DNA of 64,000 bases. It comes from Aldersonia sp. NBC_00410 (lineage in GTDB: Bacteria; Actinomycetota; Actinomycetes; Mycobacteriales; Mycobacteriaceae). The number at the start of each line of letters is the position of its first letter. The first letter of the stretch is position 1. The notes beneath the pieces were generated by a model, which was not told where the DNA came from, ran no database searches, and saw nothing but the letters and a program-made list of their open reading frames with translations. The stretch is from contig NZ_JAPENM010000017.1 in assembly GCF_026342035.1 (NCBI RefSeq), positions 1 to 64,000 on the forward strand. Direction: 5' to 3'. Positions 37,220 through 48,461 of this stretch are shown here, piece by piece. Position numbers and translations under genes: made by a program.

Positions 37220-37681
37220 ATGGACCTCGAGGCGATCGAAAGCATCCGGCAGCTCAAGTACCGCTATTTCCGGTCGCTCGACCTCAAGTTGTGGGACGAG
37301 TTCGCCGACACCCTTACCGACGACGTCGATGGCGCGTACGGCACGAAGGTCTACGGCGAGCCGCTCTCCTTCACCGGCCGTGACGAGGTAACCAAGTTCA
37401 TGCGGGAGAACATCACCGAGACGATGCTCACCGTGCACGTGGCCAACCACCCCGAAATCGAGGTCAACGGCGATACCGCGACGGCCTCTTGGTGTTTCGA
37501 GGACACCGTGATCGTGCCGGAGTACCGCGTGAAGATCCGGGGCGCCGGCTACTACAGCGACAGCTACCGCCGTGACGCCGACGGAAAATGGCGGATCAGC
37601 AAGATCGGCTACACCCGGATCTACGAGGCGATGGAGTCGCTCGACGACACCCCGAGCTGGAAGCTGCTGCACCCCGCCTGA
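37220..37681 (+). CDS. NTF2/SnoaL-like fold protein
   Basis: 153 residues. The cone-shaped alpha+beta fold is evident: ESIRQLKYRYFRSLDLKLWD (about 6-25), then alternating strands (TATASWCFEDTVIV, IRGAGYYSDSYRRDADGKWR). Relatives are ketosteroid isomerases, dehydratases and ligand-binding proteins. The KstR-like box just upstream hints at a lipid or steroid connection, which is an inference. A strong hairpin follows 18 bp after the stop. Confidence 0.83.
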   Translation: MDLEAIESIRQLKYRYFRSLDLKLWDEFADTLTDDVDGAYGTKVYGEPLSFTGRDEVTKFMRENITETMLTVHVANHPEIEVNGDTATASWCFEDTVIVPEYRVKIRGAGYYSDSYRRDADGKWRISKIGYTRIYEAMESLDDTPSWKLLHPA

Positions 37682-37698
37682 ATTCCACAGCCACCTCC

Positions 37699-37726
37699 GC
37701 GGAGTGAACGGAAGCGTTCACTCCGC
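37699..37726. terminator. Perfect 12-bp hairpin after the NTF2-like gene
   Basis: Arms GCGGAGTGAACG and CGTTCACTCCGC around GAAG lie 18 bp after the stop. No U-tract follows, as is usual for actinobacterial terminators. It shares the GAACG/CGTTC core with the larger element at 37789. Confidence 0.6.
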
Positions 37727-37788
37727 TGAACGCACCAAATCTTCCGTTCACGAGACGAGCGCGACAGGGTTATCCACACCCCCATGCC

Positions 37789-37844
37789 CGAATGAACGGA
37801 CCGTTCAGGCGATCTGATCGACTGAACGGTTCCGTTCAGTCGAT
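37789..37844. repeat. 56-bp double-palindrome repeat, copy B (3' of meaB)
   Basis: The reverse complement of this stretch matches 19244-19299 almost base for base, including both palindromes and their spacing. The long palindrome (37817-37844) has 13-bp arms ATCGACTGAACGG / CCGTTCAGTCGAT around TT, 14 bp beyond the meaB stop. As in copy A, the element lies immediately 3' of the gene it follows, in the same relative orientation. Confidence 0.8.
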
Positions 37845-37857
37845 GGGGACGAACCCG

Positions 37858-38869
37858 TCAGGCGTCGAACGCGTTCAGGATCTCCTGCGCGGCCAGTGCC
37901 GCGGTGAGCGATCCGTCGCGCACCTGCTGTTCGACGCCGCCGCGGATCTGCTTGACCCGCGGATTGTCGGCCAGCCGGCGCAGCAGCTGATCGTTGACCA
38001 TCGTCCAGGTCCAGTCGACCTGCTGACGGCGGCGCTTCTCGTCGAACTCGCCGGCCTCGCTGAGCACGTCGCGGTGTTTGCACACGGTGTCCCAGAACTT
38101 GTCCAGGCCATTGCCTTCCAGCCCGCTCATCGTGATCACCGGTGGGCGCCACAGTGACTCGCGCGGATGGATCAGGTGTAGCGCCCCGGCGAGTTCGCGC
38201 GCGGCGGACTTCGCCTCGATCAGATGTTTGCCGTCCGCCTTGTTCACCGCGACCAGATCGGCGAGCTCGAGCACACCCTTCTTGATGCCCTGCAACTGAT
38301 CTCCGGTTCGCGCCAGCGTCAGGAAGCAGAACATGTCGACCATGTTGGCGACGGTCACCTCGGACTGCCCGACACCGACCGTCTCGATCAAGATCACGTC
38401 GTAACCCGCCGACTCGAGCAGCACGATCGTCTCGCGCGTGGCCTTTGCGACACCGCCGAGCGTGCCCGCCGTCGGCGACGGACGGATGTAGGCCTTCGGG
38501 TCCACCGACAGCCGAGCCATCCGGGTCTTGTCCCCGAGGATGGATCCGCCGGTGCGGGTGCTCGACGGATCGACCGCGAGCACCGCCACCCGATGGCCGC
38601 GCTCGATCAGGTACATGCCGAGCGCGTCGATGAACGTCGACTTGCCGACGCCGGGCACACCGGTGATACCGACACGGTGCGCGGTCGCCCGCTCACCGGC
38701 ATCGGACATCAGCTCGAGCAGCAGGCGCTGCGCCGCTTCGCGGTGATCGGCACGGGTCGATTCGATCAGCGTGATCGCGCGCGCCAGCCCGGCCCGTTCG
38801 TTGGCGCGTACCGCTTTCGCGAGCGCCTCGACATCAACCGGGCGGCGGCCCGATCCGCCTACCGGACGA

Positions 38870-38877
<8 letters not shown>
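37858..38877 (-). CDS. meaB: Methylmalonyl-CoA mutase-associated GTPase
   Basis: 339 residues. G-domain motifs: Walker [19 protein letters not shown] (about 70-87), [19 protein letters not shown], switch [13 protein letters not shown], and NKADGK for guanine. MeaB guards the mutase, gating delivery and removal of adenosylcobalamin with GTP hydrolysis. The start overlaps the mutB stop by 8 bp, so mutA-mutB-meaB form one translationally coupled operon. It matches mycobacterial Rv1496 in position. Confidence 0.95.
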
Positions 38878-41122
<2,245 letters not shown>

Positions 41123-41126
41123 GGTG

Positions 41127-43007
41127 TCAGGCTCCCAACTTCTCGAGCAGCTCGGTCAGCGCCGCGACGGCGTCGATCTTCATGGTGAGATAGCCATCCG
41201 GCTTGTGCTCGGCGTCCGCGAACGCCTTCTCAGGTCCGGCCAACAGCACCTCGCGAATGCCCGCGGCGCGCAGCGCGTCCACGGCCGCCGCGCCGTCCGC
41301 GCCGTATGCCTTGTCGGTGCCGCACAGCACGGCGATGCTCGCACCGGACGCCGTCGCCTCGGCGCCGAGCGCGTCGAACGCGATGGGCCCGGGGTTCACC
41401 GCCTCGATGCCGCCGGACGCAAGCAGGTTGGCCGCGAACGTCGTTCGCACGTTGTGCTCGGCAACCGTGCCGAGCGGGGCGAGGAACACCGTCGGGCGCG
41501 ATCCGTTCGCCGCGAAGAAGGCATCGGAGCGATCCCGCAGCGTCTCGAAGTCCTGCGCGTACCGCGCGACCCCGGGCAGGCGTCCGGCGGTGGCGGGTAC
41601 GACGGGCTCGGTGAGGTTCGGGAATTCGTTGACACCGGTGAGCGAGGTCTTGCGGTGCGCGATATCGGTGCGACGGCGCGCGGCTGTTGCCGCGATCCGG
41701 TCGGCGACGACACCGGACTCGAGCGCCTTGCGGTATCCGCCGGCCGCCTCGATCTGCTGTACGAACTCCCACGCCTGCGCAGCGAGGTCGGTGGTCATCG
41801 ACTCCACGAACCAGGACCCGCCTGCGGGGTCGAGCACCCGGCCGAGATGCGACTCCTCGAGCAGCAGCAGCTGGATGTTGCGGGCGACGCGTTGCGCGAA
41901 CGACGCGGAGACATCGAGGGCGCCGGCGGGCAGCGCGGCATCGAACGGCAGCACGGTGACCGTGTCCGCGCCACCGACACCCGCACCGAACGCGGCCAGA
42001 GTCGTGCGCAGCATGTTCACCCAAGGGTCGCGCTGCGACATCATCGCCGCGGACGTGACCGCATGCTGTGGTGCGCCGCCGTGCCCGGGGGCACCGACCA
42101 CCTCGGCGACGCGCGCCCACACCTGACGGGCCGCGCGGAACTTGGCGATCGCGGTGAACTGGTCATCGGTGGCCGCGAACCGGAAGGCGAGCTGACCCAG
42201 TGCGGCCTCGACGCTCAGGCCCGCATCGGCACCGGTGAGCGCGCGCAGATAGTCGAGACCGACAGCGACCGCGGCACCGAGTTCCTCGGCGTCGGAAGCG
42301 CCCGCGTTGTGGAACACGGCACCGTCGACGGTGATCGCGCGGATGGTCTCGGGCCGATCGTGCGCGGCGACGGCGAGTTCGACCAACGACGCGGTATCAA
42401 TCGTGTCGACGCCGGCGAAGCGATCGGTGAGCGGTGCGGCACCGAGATCGATCTGCACGTCGGCTCGGTCGGCAACGCCGTCGACTGCCGCGATCCGCTC
42501 GTCGAGCAGCGCGAAGATCGCGGCAGCAGCGGCGGCGACGTCGGCACCCGCGTCCAGCGTGAGTGGCGCCAGATCCAGCAGCACGCCTTCGAGCGCGGCG
42601 CCGAGATCGGCAACCGGGACACCGGCCGACCCGGTTGCGAGCCACAGCGCGCCGACACCGTTGTCCAAGCCGTCGAGTACGAGCCGGTTCACCGCTGCCG
42701 CGTCGGCCCCGGCGGCGCCGTAACGCGCGCCGACGAACCACCCGCGATTCACGTCACGGTGCGCGTCGCGGCCCCGGACGTAGGGGAACGCGCCGGGCAG
42801 CGCCGGTTCGGTGAGTTCGTCGTGCTCGGTATAGAGCGGAGCAACGGTCACACCGTCGTAGGTGATGACATCGAGCAGCCGCTCGGGCTCCGCCGGGAGG
42901 TCTGCGGGATCGGTCCGGTGCGCCTTTGCGAGCACCGCCCCCACGCCTTTACGCCAGTCGGCGTAGGCCTCGTCCCGCCCCGCGTCGGGCCCTGATGCAA
43001 TCGGCAT
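41127..43007 (-). CDS. mutA: Methylmalonyl-CoA mutase small subunit
   Basis: 626 residues from an ATG 8 bp after GAGGAAG; a GTG seven codons earlier overlaps that ribosome site. The barrel is related to MutB but the C-terminal B12-like domain lacks the DxHxxG motif (the matching stretch reads [15 protein letters not shown]), as expected for the non-catalytic subunit. It forms the heterodimer with MutB. The gene leads the mutA-mutB-meaB operon and is divergent from the TVP38 gene, with a 154-bp promoter region between. Confidence 0.96.
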   Translation of the reverse strand: MPIASGPDAGRDEAYADWRKGVGAVLAKAHRTDPADLPAEPERLLDVITYDGVTVAPLYTEHDELTEPALPGAFPYVRGRDAHRDVNRGWFVGARYGAAGADAAAVNRLVLDGLDNGVGALWLATGSAGVPVADLGAALEGVLLDLAPLTLDAGADVAAAAAAIFALLDERIAAVDGVADRADVQIDLGAAPLTDRFAGVDTIDTASLVELAVAAHDRPETIRAITVDGAVFHNAGASDAEELGAAVAVGLDYLRALTGADAGLSVEAALGQLAFRFAATDDQFTAIAKFRAARQVWARVAEVVGAPGHGGAPQHAVTSAAMMSQRDPWVNMLRTTLAAFGAGVGGADTVTVLPFDAALPAGALDVSASFAQRVARNIQLLLLEESHLGRVLDPAGGSWFVESMTTDLAAQAWEFVQQIEAAGGYRKALESGVVADRIAATAARRRTDIAHRKTSLTGVNEFPNLTEPVVPATAGRLPGVARYAQDFETLRDRSDAFFAANGSRPTVFLAPLGTVAEHNVRTTFAANLLASGGIEAVNPGPIAFDALGAEATASGASIAVLCGTDKAYGADGAAAVDALRAAGIREVLLAGPEKAFADAEHKPDGYLTMKIDAVAALTELLEKLGA

Positions 43008-43161
43008 TGCTGATGCTTCCTCTTCCACTCGACTCGTGGTGTGACTACCGTGCGTTCGCTCGGTCGATGTGGCCCGCGTCGCTCGGTTGTCATGATGCTA
43101 ACCGGACGGGCGGGTGCGCCTTTCCCGTGGTCGCGAGTACCCACGGGTAACCTCTTTCTTC

Positions 43162-43866
43162 GTGCGTACGAAAGCCGATCCGAAGCTGCTGGCCGGGGCT
43201 GCCGCCCTGGCCGCGGCGATCGTCATCGCGTTGCTCGTTCCGCATCCGAATGCCGACGGGGTCGAGCACTGGGTGCGCTCGTTCGGTCCCTGGGTTCCGC
43301 TCGTGTTCCTGCTACTGCACGCCGTGGTCACCGTGGCGCCGTTCCCGCGCACAGTGTTCACGCTGTGCGCCGGACTGCTTTTCGGGCCGGTCGTGGGCGT
43401 TGGCCTGGCAGTTTCCGCTACCACGGCGAGCGCGGTGCTCGCGTTGATCCTGGTGCGCGCCCTCGGCCGCGACGCCGTCTCGGCACGCCTCACCCACCCG
43501 GTGGCGCGGGCCGTCGACGTGCGCTTGGCGCGGCGGGGATGGCTCGCCGTCGGATCGCTGCGTCTGATGGCTCCGGTGCCGTTCTCGGTGATCAACTACT
43601 GCTGCGCGGTGTCGTCGGTGCGGATACTCCCGTACACCCTGGCGACGCTGATCGGTGTGATTCCCGGCACAATTTCGGTGGTGGTGCTCGGTGCGGCGCT
43701 CACCGGCGACGCACATCCCGCGATGTTCGCGGTTTCCGCTGCCTGCCTCGTGCTCGGCGCGGCCGGACTCCTCATCGACGCCCGACTCGCGGCACCCGCG
43801 CCCGTGCCCGCGGCGAACGAAAAGCGGACGGATCCGGATTCGGCTCCATCAAGCGCTAGTGCTTGA
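43162..43866 (+). CDS. TVP38/TMEM64 (DedA-like, SNARE-associated) membrane protein
   Basis: 234 residues from a GTG; a longer GTG start 48 bp upstream is possible and neither has a good ribosome site, so the message may be leaderless. There are five to six helices with the family motif FPRTVFTLCAGLLFGPVVG (about 76-94) and a Gly/Pro re-entrant SLRLMAPVPFSVINYCCAV (near 138-156). VTT-domain proteins are membrane proteins linked to lipid scrambling or homeostasis. The position resembles Rv1491c next to mutA in mycobacteria. Confidence 0.87.
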   Translation: MRTKADPKLLAGAAALAAAIVIALLVPHPNADGVEHWVRSFGPWVPLVFLLLHAVVTVAPFPRTVFTLCAGLLFGPVVGVGLAVSATTASAVLALILVRALGRDAVSARLTHPVARAVDVRLARRGWLAVGSLRLMAPVPFSVINYCCAVSSVRILPYTLATLIGVIPGTISVVVLGAALTGDAHPAMFAVSAACLVLGAAGLLIDARLAAPAPVPAANEKRTDPDSAPSSASA

Positions 43867-43874
43867 ACTGGGAC

Positions 43875-43919
43875 AATCAAGCTTTTTGACTTGATTTGAA
43901 TAAATCAAGCTTCTACACT
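43875..43919 (+). promoter_or_regulatory. AT-rich promoter-operator of the SatD-like gene
   Basis: Three half-sites alternate: AATCAAG (43875-43881), CTTGATT (43890-43896), AATCAAG (43903-43909); the last two form the palindrome CTTGATTTGAATAAATCAAG. A -35 TTGATT (43891-43896) and -10 TACACT (43914-43919) are 17 bp apart, placing transcription start on or next to the ATG at 43926, hence a leaderless mRNA. The operator overlaps the promoter, which fits autorepression. Confidence 0.65.
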
Positions 43920-43925
43920 TAACGA

Positions 43926-44510
43926 ATGTTCGTCCTCACCGTCGATCAACAACGCAGTCGACGTGACGTCGATCGCGTGGATGACCTGCTCGCCGACCTC
44001 CCGCCCGTGCCGATGGTGCGCGGCTTCGAACGCACAGCAGGCGACGAAGTTCAGGGCGTCACCGCTTCGGCCGAGGCGGTCGTCGAACTCGCTCTCGACT
44101 TCATCCGGCGTGGTCACTGGAGCATCGGCATCGGCATCGGTTCCGTCGAAGAACCCCTCCCCTCGTCCACGCGCGCCGGCCGTGGCCCCGCGTTCGAGGC
44201 GGCGCGCCGCGCCGTCGACCGGGCGAAGCGTGCACCCGCGAATCTGGCCGTCGAGGGCGGCGATGACACTCGCGCCGCGGACGCGGAAACGGTGCTGACC
44301 CTGCTGGCACTGCTCGTCGCCCGGCGCTCCGAGCACGGCCACGCCGCGGTCGCGCTGATGCGCACACATCCGAGTCAGTCGGTGGCGGCCGATACCCTCG
44401 GCATCAGCAATCAGGCGATGTCGCAACGACTGGCGGCGGCCGGGTGGCACGCCGAGGCACCGGGACGATCGCTTGCCGTCAAACTGCTGACCGAAGCGGG
44501 AGCCGCATGA
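43926..44510 (+). CDS. SatD-like DNA-binding regulator
   Basis: 194 residues. The N-terminal part resembles the SatD family: FVLTVDQQRSRRDVDRV, then FERTAGDEVQGV (the conserved GDE-x-Q, about 38-49) and SIGIGIGSVEE. A C-terminal helix-turn-helix is visible at about 147-172 (SVAADTLGISNQAMSQRLAAAG). SatD proteins are poorly characterised. The AATCAAG/CTTGATT operator directly at its promoter suggests that it regulates itself and the membrane gene behind it. The stop lies in an ATGA that starts a chain of mini-frames leading to the next gene. Confidence 0.72.
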   Translation: MFVLTVDQQRSRRDVDRVDDLLADLPPVPMVRGFERTAGDEVQGVTASAEAVVELALDFIRRGHWSIGIGIGSVEEPLPSSTRAGRGPAFEAARRAVDRAKRAPANLAVEGGDDTRAADAETVLTLLALLVARRSEHGHAAVALMRTHPSQSVAADTLGISNQAMSQRLAAAGWHAEAPGRSLAVKLLTEAGAA

Positions 44511-44550
44511 ACACCCAGGCGATGGCCGGATGAAAGCGACGGCCCGATGA
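44507..44550 (+). other. Chain of three ATGA overlaps (two mini-frames) coupling two genes
   Basis: The SatD-like stop is in ATGA at 44507. That ATG opens an 8-codon frame ending in ATGA at 44530, which opens a 6-codon frame ending in ATGA at 44547, the start of the membrane gene. An imperfect 18-bp direct repeat (44517-44534 and 44534-44551) underlies it, so a start site seems to have been duplicated in tandem. Confidence 0.6.
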
Positions 44551-45089
44551 ATATTGCCGCGCTGATCCTGCTCGGCGCCACCGCGGTGGCGCCGCTGTTG
44601 TTGGGCCACCGCCGGATTCCGATGTGGATCTCGCCCGCCGTCACGGCCGCCCTCGCCACCGCGGCAGCGATTCTGGCCGGTTACGGCGATGCAGTGCACG
44701 GGTTCGCAATCGGTGCGACCGCGGTGCTCTCGGTCGCCGCCGCCGCGCTCGGTGGACTCCCCTTCGCACCCCTGGCGTTCCGCATTGCCCGCCGACAGTC
44801 CGATCGCGCGGACCCTGCGGACAGTGCCGATCTGCGCGACACCACCGATCCCGGTCCGTTGCGCGGTGGGCTGATGATCGGGGTCTTCGAGCGCATCGCG
44901 ATCGTCGTGACGGTGCTCGCCGGCTGGCCGGAGGGAATCGTCGTGGTACTCGGCGTGAAGGGCCTCGCCCGCTATCCCGAACTGCGCGAACCCAAGCCGC
45001 ACGCCAGCGAGCAGTTCATCATCGGCACGTTCGCCAGCGTGCTCTGGGCCTTGGCCATCGGGGGCATCGGGCGAGGCATGTTCACCTGA
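44547..45089 (+). CDS. Membrane protein, probable partner of the SatD-like regulator
   Basis: 180 residues. There are four hydrophobic helices (about 3-20, 26-45, 48-75, 108-135) and a C-terminal helix. The segment LIGVFERIAIVV-like region (MIGVFERIAIVVTVLAGWPE) followed by VVVLGVKGLARYPELR and EQFIIGTFASVLWA is conserved in membrane proteins that accompany SatD-like genes, resembling the DUF3307 tail. The function is unknown. Translation probably depends on reinitiation through the ATGA chain, as no separate ribosome site is clear. Confidence 0.7.
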   Translation: MNIAALILLGATAVAPLLLGHRRIPMWISPAVTAALATAAAILAGYGDAVHGFAIGATAVLSVAAAALGGLPFAPLAFRIARRQSDRADPADSADLRDTTDPGPLRGGLMIGVFERIAIVVTVLAGWPEGIVVVLGVKGLARYPELREPKPHASEQFIIGTFASVLWALAIGGIGRGMFT

Positions 45090-45099
45090 GTCCGGTCAG

Positions 45100-46281
45100 T
45101 CAGCTCGTCGGTGGCAGCTGCTCCGGTGGCTGCCACCCCACCGACTCCTGCTGACGCTGATGCAGCTGCGGGGAGATGTGCGTCGGATTCTCCACCGGCG
45201 TGCGTGCGTCGGCCTCCGCGGCCCGGACCGCGCGCTGGATCTCCGGATCGGTGGTCGTGTCGAACCAGCCGGCCACCTCGTCCGAATCGTCTTCGGGCTT
45301 AGGCACATCCACGTCCTCGGGTGGCTGATACCGGAAGACGCCGTCTTCGCCCGGCGCACCGAGGCTCTTCGCGAAACCCTTGAGCGCGTCGCCGAAGTCG
45401 CTCGGCACCAGCCACACCTTGTTGGCGTCGCCTTGCGCCATCTGCGGCAACGTCTGCAGGTACTGGTAGGCCAACAATTCCGGCGTCGGCTTGCCCGACT
45501 TGATCGCGGCGAACACCTTCTCGATCGCCTTGGCCTGGCCCTGCGCCTGCAGGTATTTGGCGGCTCGCTCACCCTGTGCACGCAGGATCCGGGACTGCCG
45601 CTCGCCCTCGGCGGCCAGAATCGAGGCCTGCTTGGCGCCCTCGGCCGACAGGATCTGGCTCTGCTTCTGGCCTTCGGCGGTCTTTATCGACGATTCCCGA
45701 ATCCCCTCGGCGTTGAGAATCATCGCGCGCTTCTCGCGGTCCGCCTTCATCTGCTTCTCCATCGACTCCTGGATCGACGCCGGCGGATCGATGCTCTTCA
45801 GTTCCACCCGCGCGACGCGCAGACCCCAGCGCCCGGTGGCCTCGTCGAGCACGCCACGCAACTGCCCGTTGATCGAGTCACGCGAGGTGAGCGTCTCTTC
45901 CAGCGTCATGCCGCCGACCACGTTGCGCAGCGTGGTGACGGTCAGCTGCTCGACCGCCGCGATGTAGTTGCTGATCTCGTAGACCGCGGACTGCGGGCTG
46001 GTGACCTGGAAGTAGACGACGGTGTCGATATGCAGGGTGAGATTGTCCTGGGTGATCACCGGCTGCGGTGGGAAGGACACCACGCGTTCGCGCAGGTCGA
46101 CCTTGGCCCGGATCCGGTCGACGAACGGCACCAGAAACGTCAGCTGTCCCGACACGGTGCGGGAGTAGCGGCCGAGACGCTCGATCACCGCGGCCTCCGC
46201 CTGCGGAATCAGTGCGACGGCCCGGTACACGATGATCGCCGCCAGCAGCACGACGACCGCCAGCACGATGAGTGCTGCCAT
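45100..46281 (-). CDS. SPFH/Band 7 (stomatin-like) membrane protein
   Basis: 393 residues. One N-terminal helix (about 2-22) anchors an SPFH domain (about 22-190; ERLGRYSRTVSGQLTFLVPF, VYFQVTSPQSAVYEISNY). A long coiled coil rich in AEG/EGQKQ/AQG repeats follows (about 190-270), and an acidic Pro-rich tail ends it. Such proteins form ring or cage scaffolds in ordered membrane zones. The ATG shares one base with the nfeD stop (TAATG), the standard NfeD-SPFH operon; it matches Rv1488 in position. Confidence 0.94.
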   Translation of the reverse strand: MAALIVLAVVVLLAAIIVYRAVALIPQAEAAVIERLGRYSRTVSGQLTFLVPFVDRIRAKVDLRERVVSFPPQPVITQDNLTLHIDTVVYFQVTSPQSAVYEISNYIAAVEQLTVTTLRNVVGGMTLEETLTSRDSINGQLRGVLDEATGRWGLRVARVELKSIDPPASIQESMEKQMKADREKRAMILNAEGIRESSIKTAEGQKQSQILSAEGAKQASILAAEGERQSRILRAQGERAAKYLQAQGQAKAIEKVFAAIKSGKPTPELLAYQYLQTLPQMAQGDANKVWLVPSDFGDALKGFAKSLGAPGEDGVFRYQPPEDVDVPKPEDDSDEVAGWFDTTTDPEIQRAVRAAEADARTPVENPTHISPQLHQRQQESVGWQPPEQLPPTS

Positions 46282-46712
46282 TACGACCCCTTCCACACGA
46301 CGGCGGTGGCGCCGTCGATCTTCATCACAATGACGGTGCTCCCGGCGGGGTACACCTCGGTCGTGTCGAGCGGACGCGCGGTCCAGACCTCACCGCCGAT
46401 CTTCACCTGCCCGGCGTGTGCGCCGATCTCCTCGAGCACGAGCGCGTGCTTTCCGGTCAACGCGGCGACATTGGTCGGTGTCGGCGGCGGCGCGGAGAAC
46501 CTGCGCAGCAACATCGGACGGACAAGCAACAGCAGTGAAATCGAGGTAACCGCGAAGACCACCCCATCGATCCACACCGGCCAATCCGTCACCGCGCTCA
46601 CGCCCGCGGTGACGAGCGCACCACCGGCGAGCATGATCAAGAAAAGGTCGCCGGACAACGCCTCGGCGGCAGCCAGCAATATCCCCCCGACAAGCCAAAC
46701 AAATGGTGCCAC
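46281..46712 (-). CDS. NfeD-like membrane protein
   Basis: 143 residues, GTG start. Three helices (about 4-70) lead into a C-terminal OB fold (VAALTGKHALVLEEI, GEVWTARPLDTTEVYPAGSTVIVMKIDG). NfeD short forms pair with SPFH proteins and are thought to control the scaffold assembly. It is the first gene of the two-gene unit, equivalent to Rv1487. Confidence 0.93.
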   Translation of the reverse strand: MAPFVWLVGGILLAAAEALSGDLFLIMLAGGALVTAGVSAVTDWPVWIDGVVFAVTSISLLLLVRPMLLRRFSAPPPTPTNVAALTGKHALVLEEIGAHAGQVKIGGEVWTARPLDTTEVYPAGSTVIVMKIDGATAVVWKGS

Positions 46713-46774
46713 AACACCACTCTAGCCAAGGGTGGCACGCAGTCCGCGACTTGCGAACGACATGGCGAATCGTG

Positions 46775-47605
46775 TCAGTCCACCGGCTCGGTGACGAAGT
46801 CGACGAGTTGTTCCACCGCGCCGATCAACGGCGCCTCCAGATCCCGGAACGAGTTCACCGCCTCGTAGACGCGGCGCCAACCCTGCTGCGGCGTCCCCCA
46901 GCCCAACCGCCGGCAGACGCCGGTCTTCCAGTCCTCGCCGCGCGGCACCTCGGGCCAGCCGTCGATGTGCAGCGCCTGCGGTCGAACCGCTTGCCACACA
47001 TCGACATACGGGTGACCGGTGACGAGCACATCGGGCCCGAGGCCGGTGGTCAGGTGGGTTTCCTTCGAGCCGGTGACGAGATGATCGACCAGCACCCCGA
47101 CCCGACGGCCCGGCCCCGGCACGAACTCGCCGAGCCGGGCGCCGAGGTTGTCGAGGCCTTCGAGGTGTTCGACGACGACGCCTTCCACCCGCAGATCGTG
47201 CCCCCATACTCGCTCCACCAGCGCAGCGTCGTGCACTCCCTCGACCCAGATCCGGCTTGCCCGCGCCACCCGCGCCCGCAGCCCCTCGACCCGGGTGGAA
47301 CCCGACGCCGACCGCGTCGGTGTCGCCGGGGTGCGCCCAGCCGGACGGACCAGGGTCACCGGGGCGCCGTCGACCAGGAAAGCCGCCTCGCGCAGCGCGA
47401 ACAGCCGAACCCGGCCGTGCCGATCCTCCAGCTTCACGAACTCGCCGTCGTAGCTGCGTTCGAAGCCGACGACGGCACCGCAGAAACCCGTCGCCGCGTC
47501 TTCGACGACGAGATCTCGGGCCCCCTCGACCCGCGGTACCTGCTTGCGGCGGGTGCGGGAATGGCCCGCCAAAATGTCCGCGCGATAGCGATCTTGCCCA
47601 GTCAC
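46775..47605 (-). CDS. DUF3097 family protein
   Basis: 276 residues from the GTG that gives VTGQDRYRADILAG; a longer reading to about 48.05 kb overlaps another gene and is rejected. The family is restricted to actinobacteria and has no known role. Visible segments include GFCGAVVGFERSYDGEFVKLEDRHGRVRLF-type strands (about 40-70), VLVDHLVTGSKET and LVTGHPYVDVWQAVRP. It is predicted soluble. Divergent from the next gene, with a 67-bp gap. Confidence 0.8.
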   Translation of the reverse strand: MTGQDRYRADILAGHSRTRRKQVPRVEGARDLVVEDAATGFCGAVVGFERSYDGEFVKLEDRHGRVRLFALREAAFLVDGAPVTLVRPAGRTPATPTRSASGSTRVEGLRARVARASRIWVEGVHDAALVERVWGHDLRVEGVVVEHLEGLDNLGARLGEFVPGPGRRVGVLVDHLVTGSKETHLTTGLGPDVLVTGHPYVDVWQAVRPQALHIDGWPEVPRGEDWKTGVCRRLGWGTPQQGWRRVYEAVNSFRDLEAPLIGAVEQLVDFVTEPVD

Positions 47606-47672
47606 GAGCGAAGACGGTAGGCGAGTGAGGCCGCCGCGCGCGGCTCGCCACGCCGTCCTATCCTCGATCAGT

Positions 47673-48461
47673 ATGTGCACTCCCAGCGCGACCCTGACGG
47701 CGTGGGCCGGTTCGTGGCTCGCCGGTGCCGCCGCGCCCGACGACGTCCTCGACGCGCTGCACGCGTGGGCACCGAGGCACCGGGTCGGCGCAGCGGACGC
47801 GGTCACCGCGGGATGCGTCGGAATGCCGTGGCCGGAGACCGAGACGACCGGGCTCACCGAGCTACTGAAAACCGTGCGCGAGGCGGTCGCAGCGCCCGGC
47901 GCGCGACTCCGACTGGTGCTGCCGGTGGCCGGAGACGTACGCGGGCTCGCCGCGGGCAGTCCGTTCGCGGCCGCGGCGGTCGCGGCCGGTGAAGGCCTGC
48001 TCGCGGGGACACCGGGCGCGACGGGTGTCGGGTTGGTGCCCCATCGGCCCACGGCGGAAACGATGCAGTGGACGCTGTTCAGCGAAGTGTTACCCGATCT
48101 GCCCGAGGAGATATCGCTCGGCGAGGCCGAATACGCGATGCGCGAGGCAGTCCGCGCCGCCGCCGACGCATTGGCCGCGCTACAGAGCGTCGCCGTCGGT
48201 TCGGCCGCCGACCCGAGGGCACTTGTCGAAGCAGAGCTGAATCGATCGGCCTCGCACTCCTACCCGAGTTCGATGCCGATCCGGGCGCGCCGCGTGCTCG
48301 ACTCAGCCGACCGGGTGGCGGCAATCCTCACGGTGGCCGCGCGGCAACCGGCTTCCGCACCCGCGTCGGTCTCCGGGGCCGGCCTGCAGGAGGACGCGCT
48401 GCGCCCGCTGTGGACGGCGATCCGCACCGCTCGTCTCGCCGCGGTCAACTCAGCGTCCTGA
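47673..48461 (+). CDS. Conserved actinobacterial hypothetical protein (Rv1486c-like)
   Basis: 262 residues, Ala-rich and probably soluble. I recognise it mainly by place: beside hemH on the opposite strand, as Rv1486c in M. tuberculosis. Visible parts are a short N-terminal [37 protein letters not shown] in the middle, and [23 protein letters not shown]. No catalytic motif is evident. Its last 12 bp overlap the 3' end of hemH tail to tail. The function is unknown. Confidence 0.78.
   Translation: MCTPSATLTAWAGSWLAGAAAPDDVLDALHAWAPRHRVGAADAVTAGCVGMPWPETETTGLTELLKTVREAVAAPGARLRLVLPVAGDVRGLAAGSPFAAAAVAAGEGLLAGTPGATGVGLVPHRPTAETMQWTLFSEVLPDLPEEISLGEAEYAMREAVRAAADALAALQSVAVGSAADPRALVEAELNRSASHSYPSSMPIRARRVLDSADRVAAILTVAARQPASAPASVSGAGLQEDALRPLWTAIRTARLAAVNSAS

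Noticed and set aside
37682-37857. CRISPR-like array of palindromes
   Set aside because: The units are few, of unequal spacing and without unique spacers; they are hairpins and one dispersed repeat.
47606-48052. N-terminal extension of DUF3097
   Set aside because: It would overlap the Rv1486c-like gene on the other strand and adds low-complexity sequence; the GTG at 47605 is sufficient.
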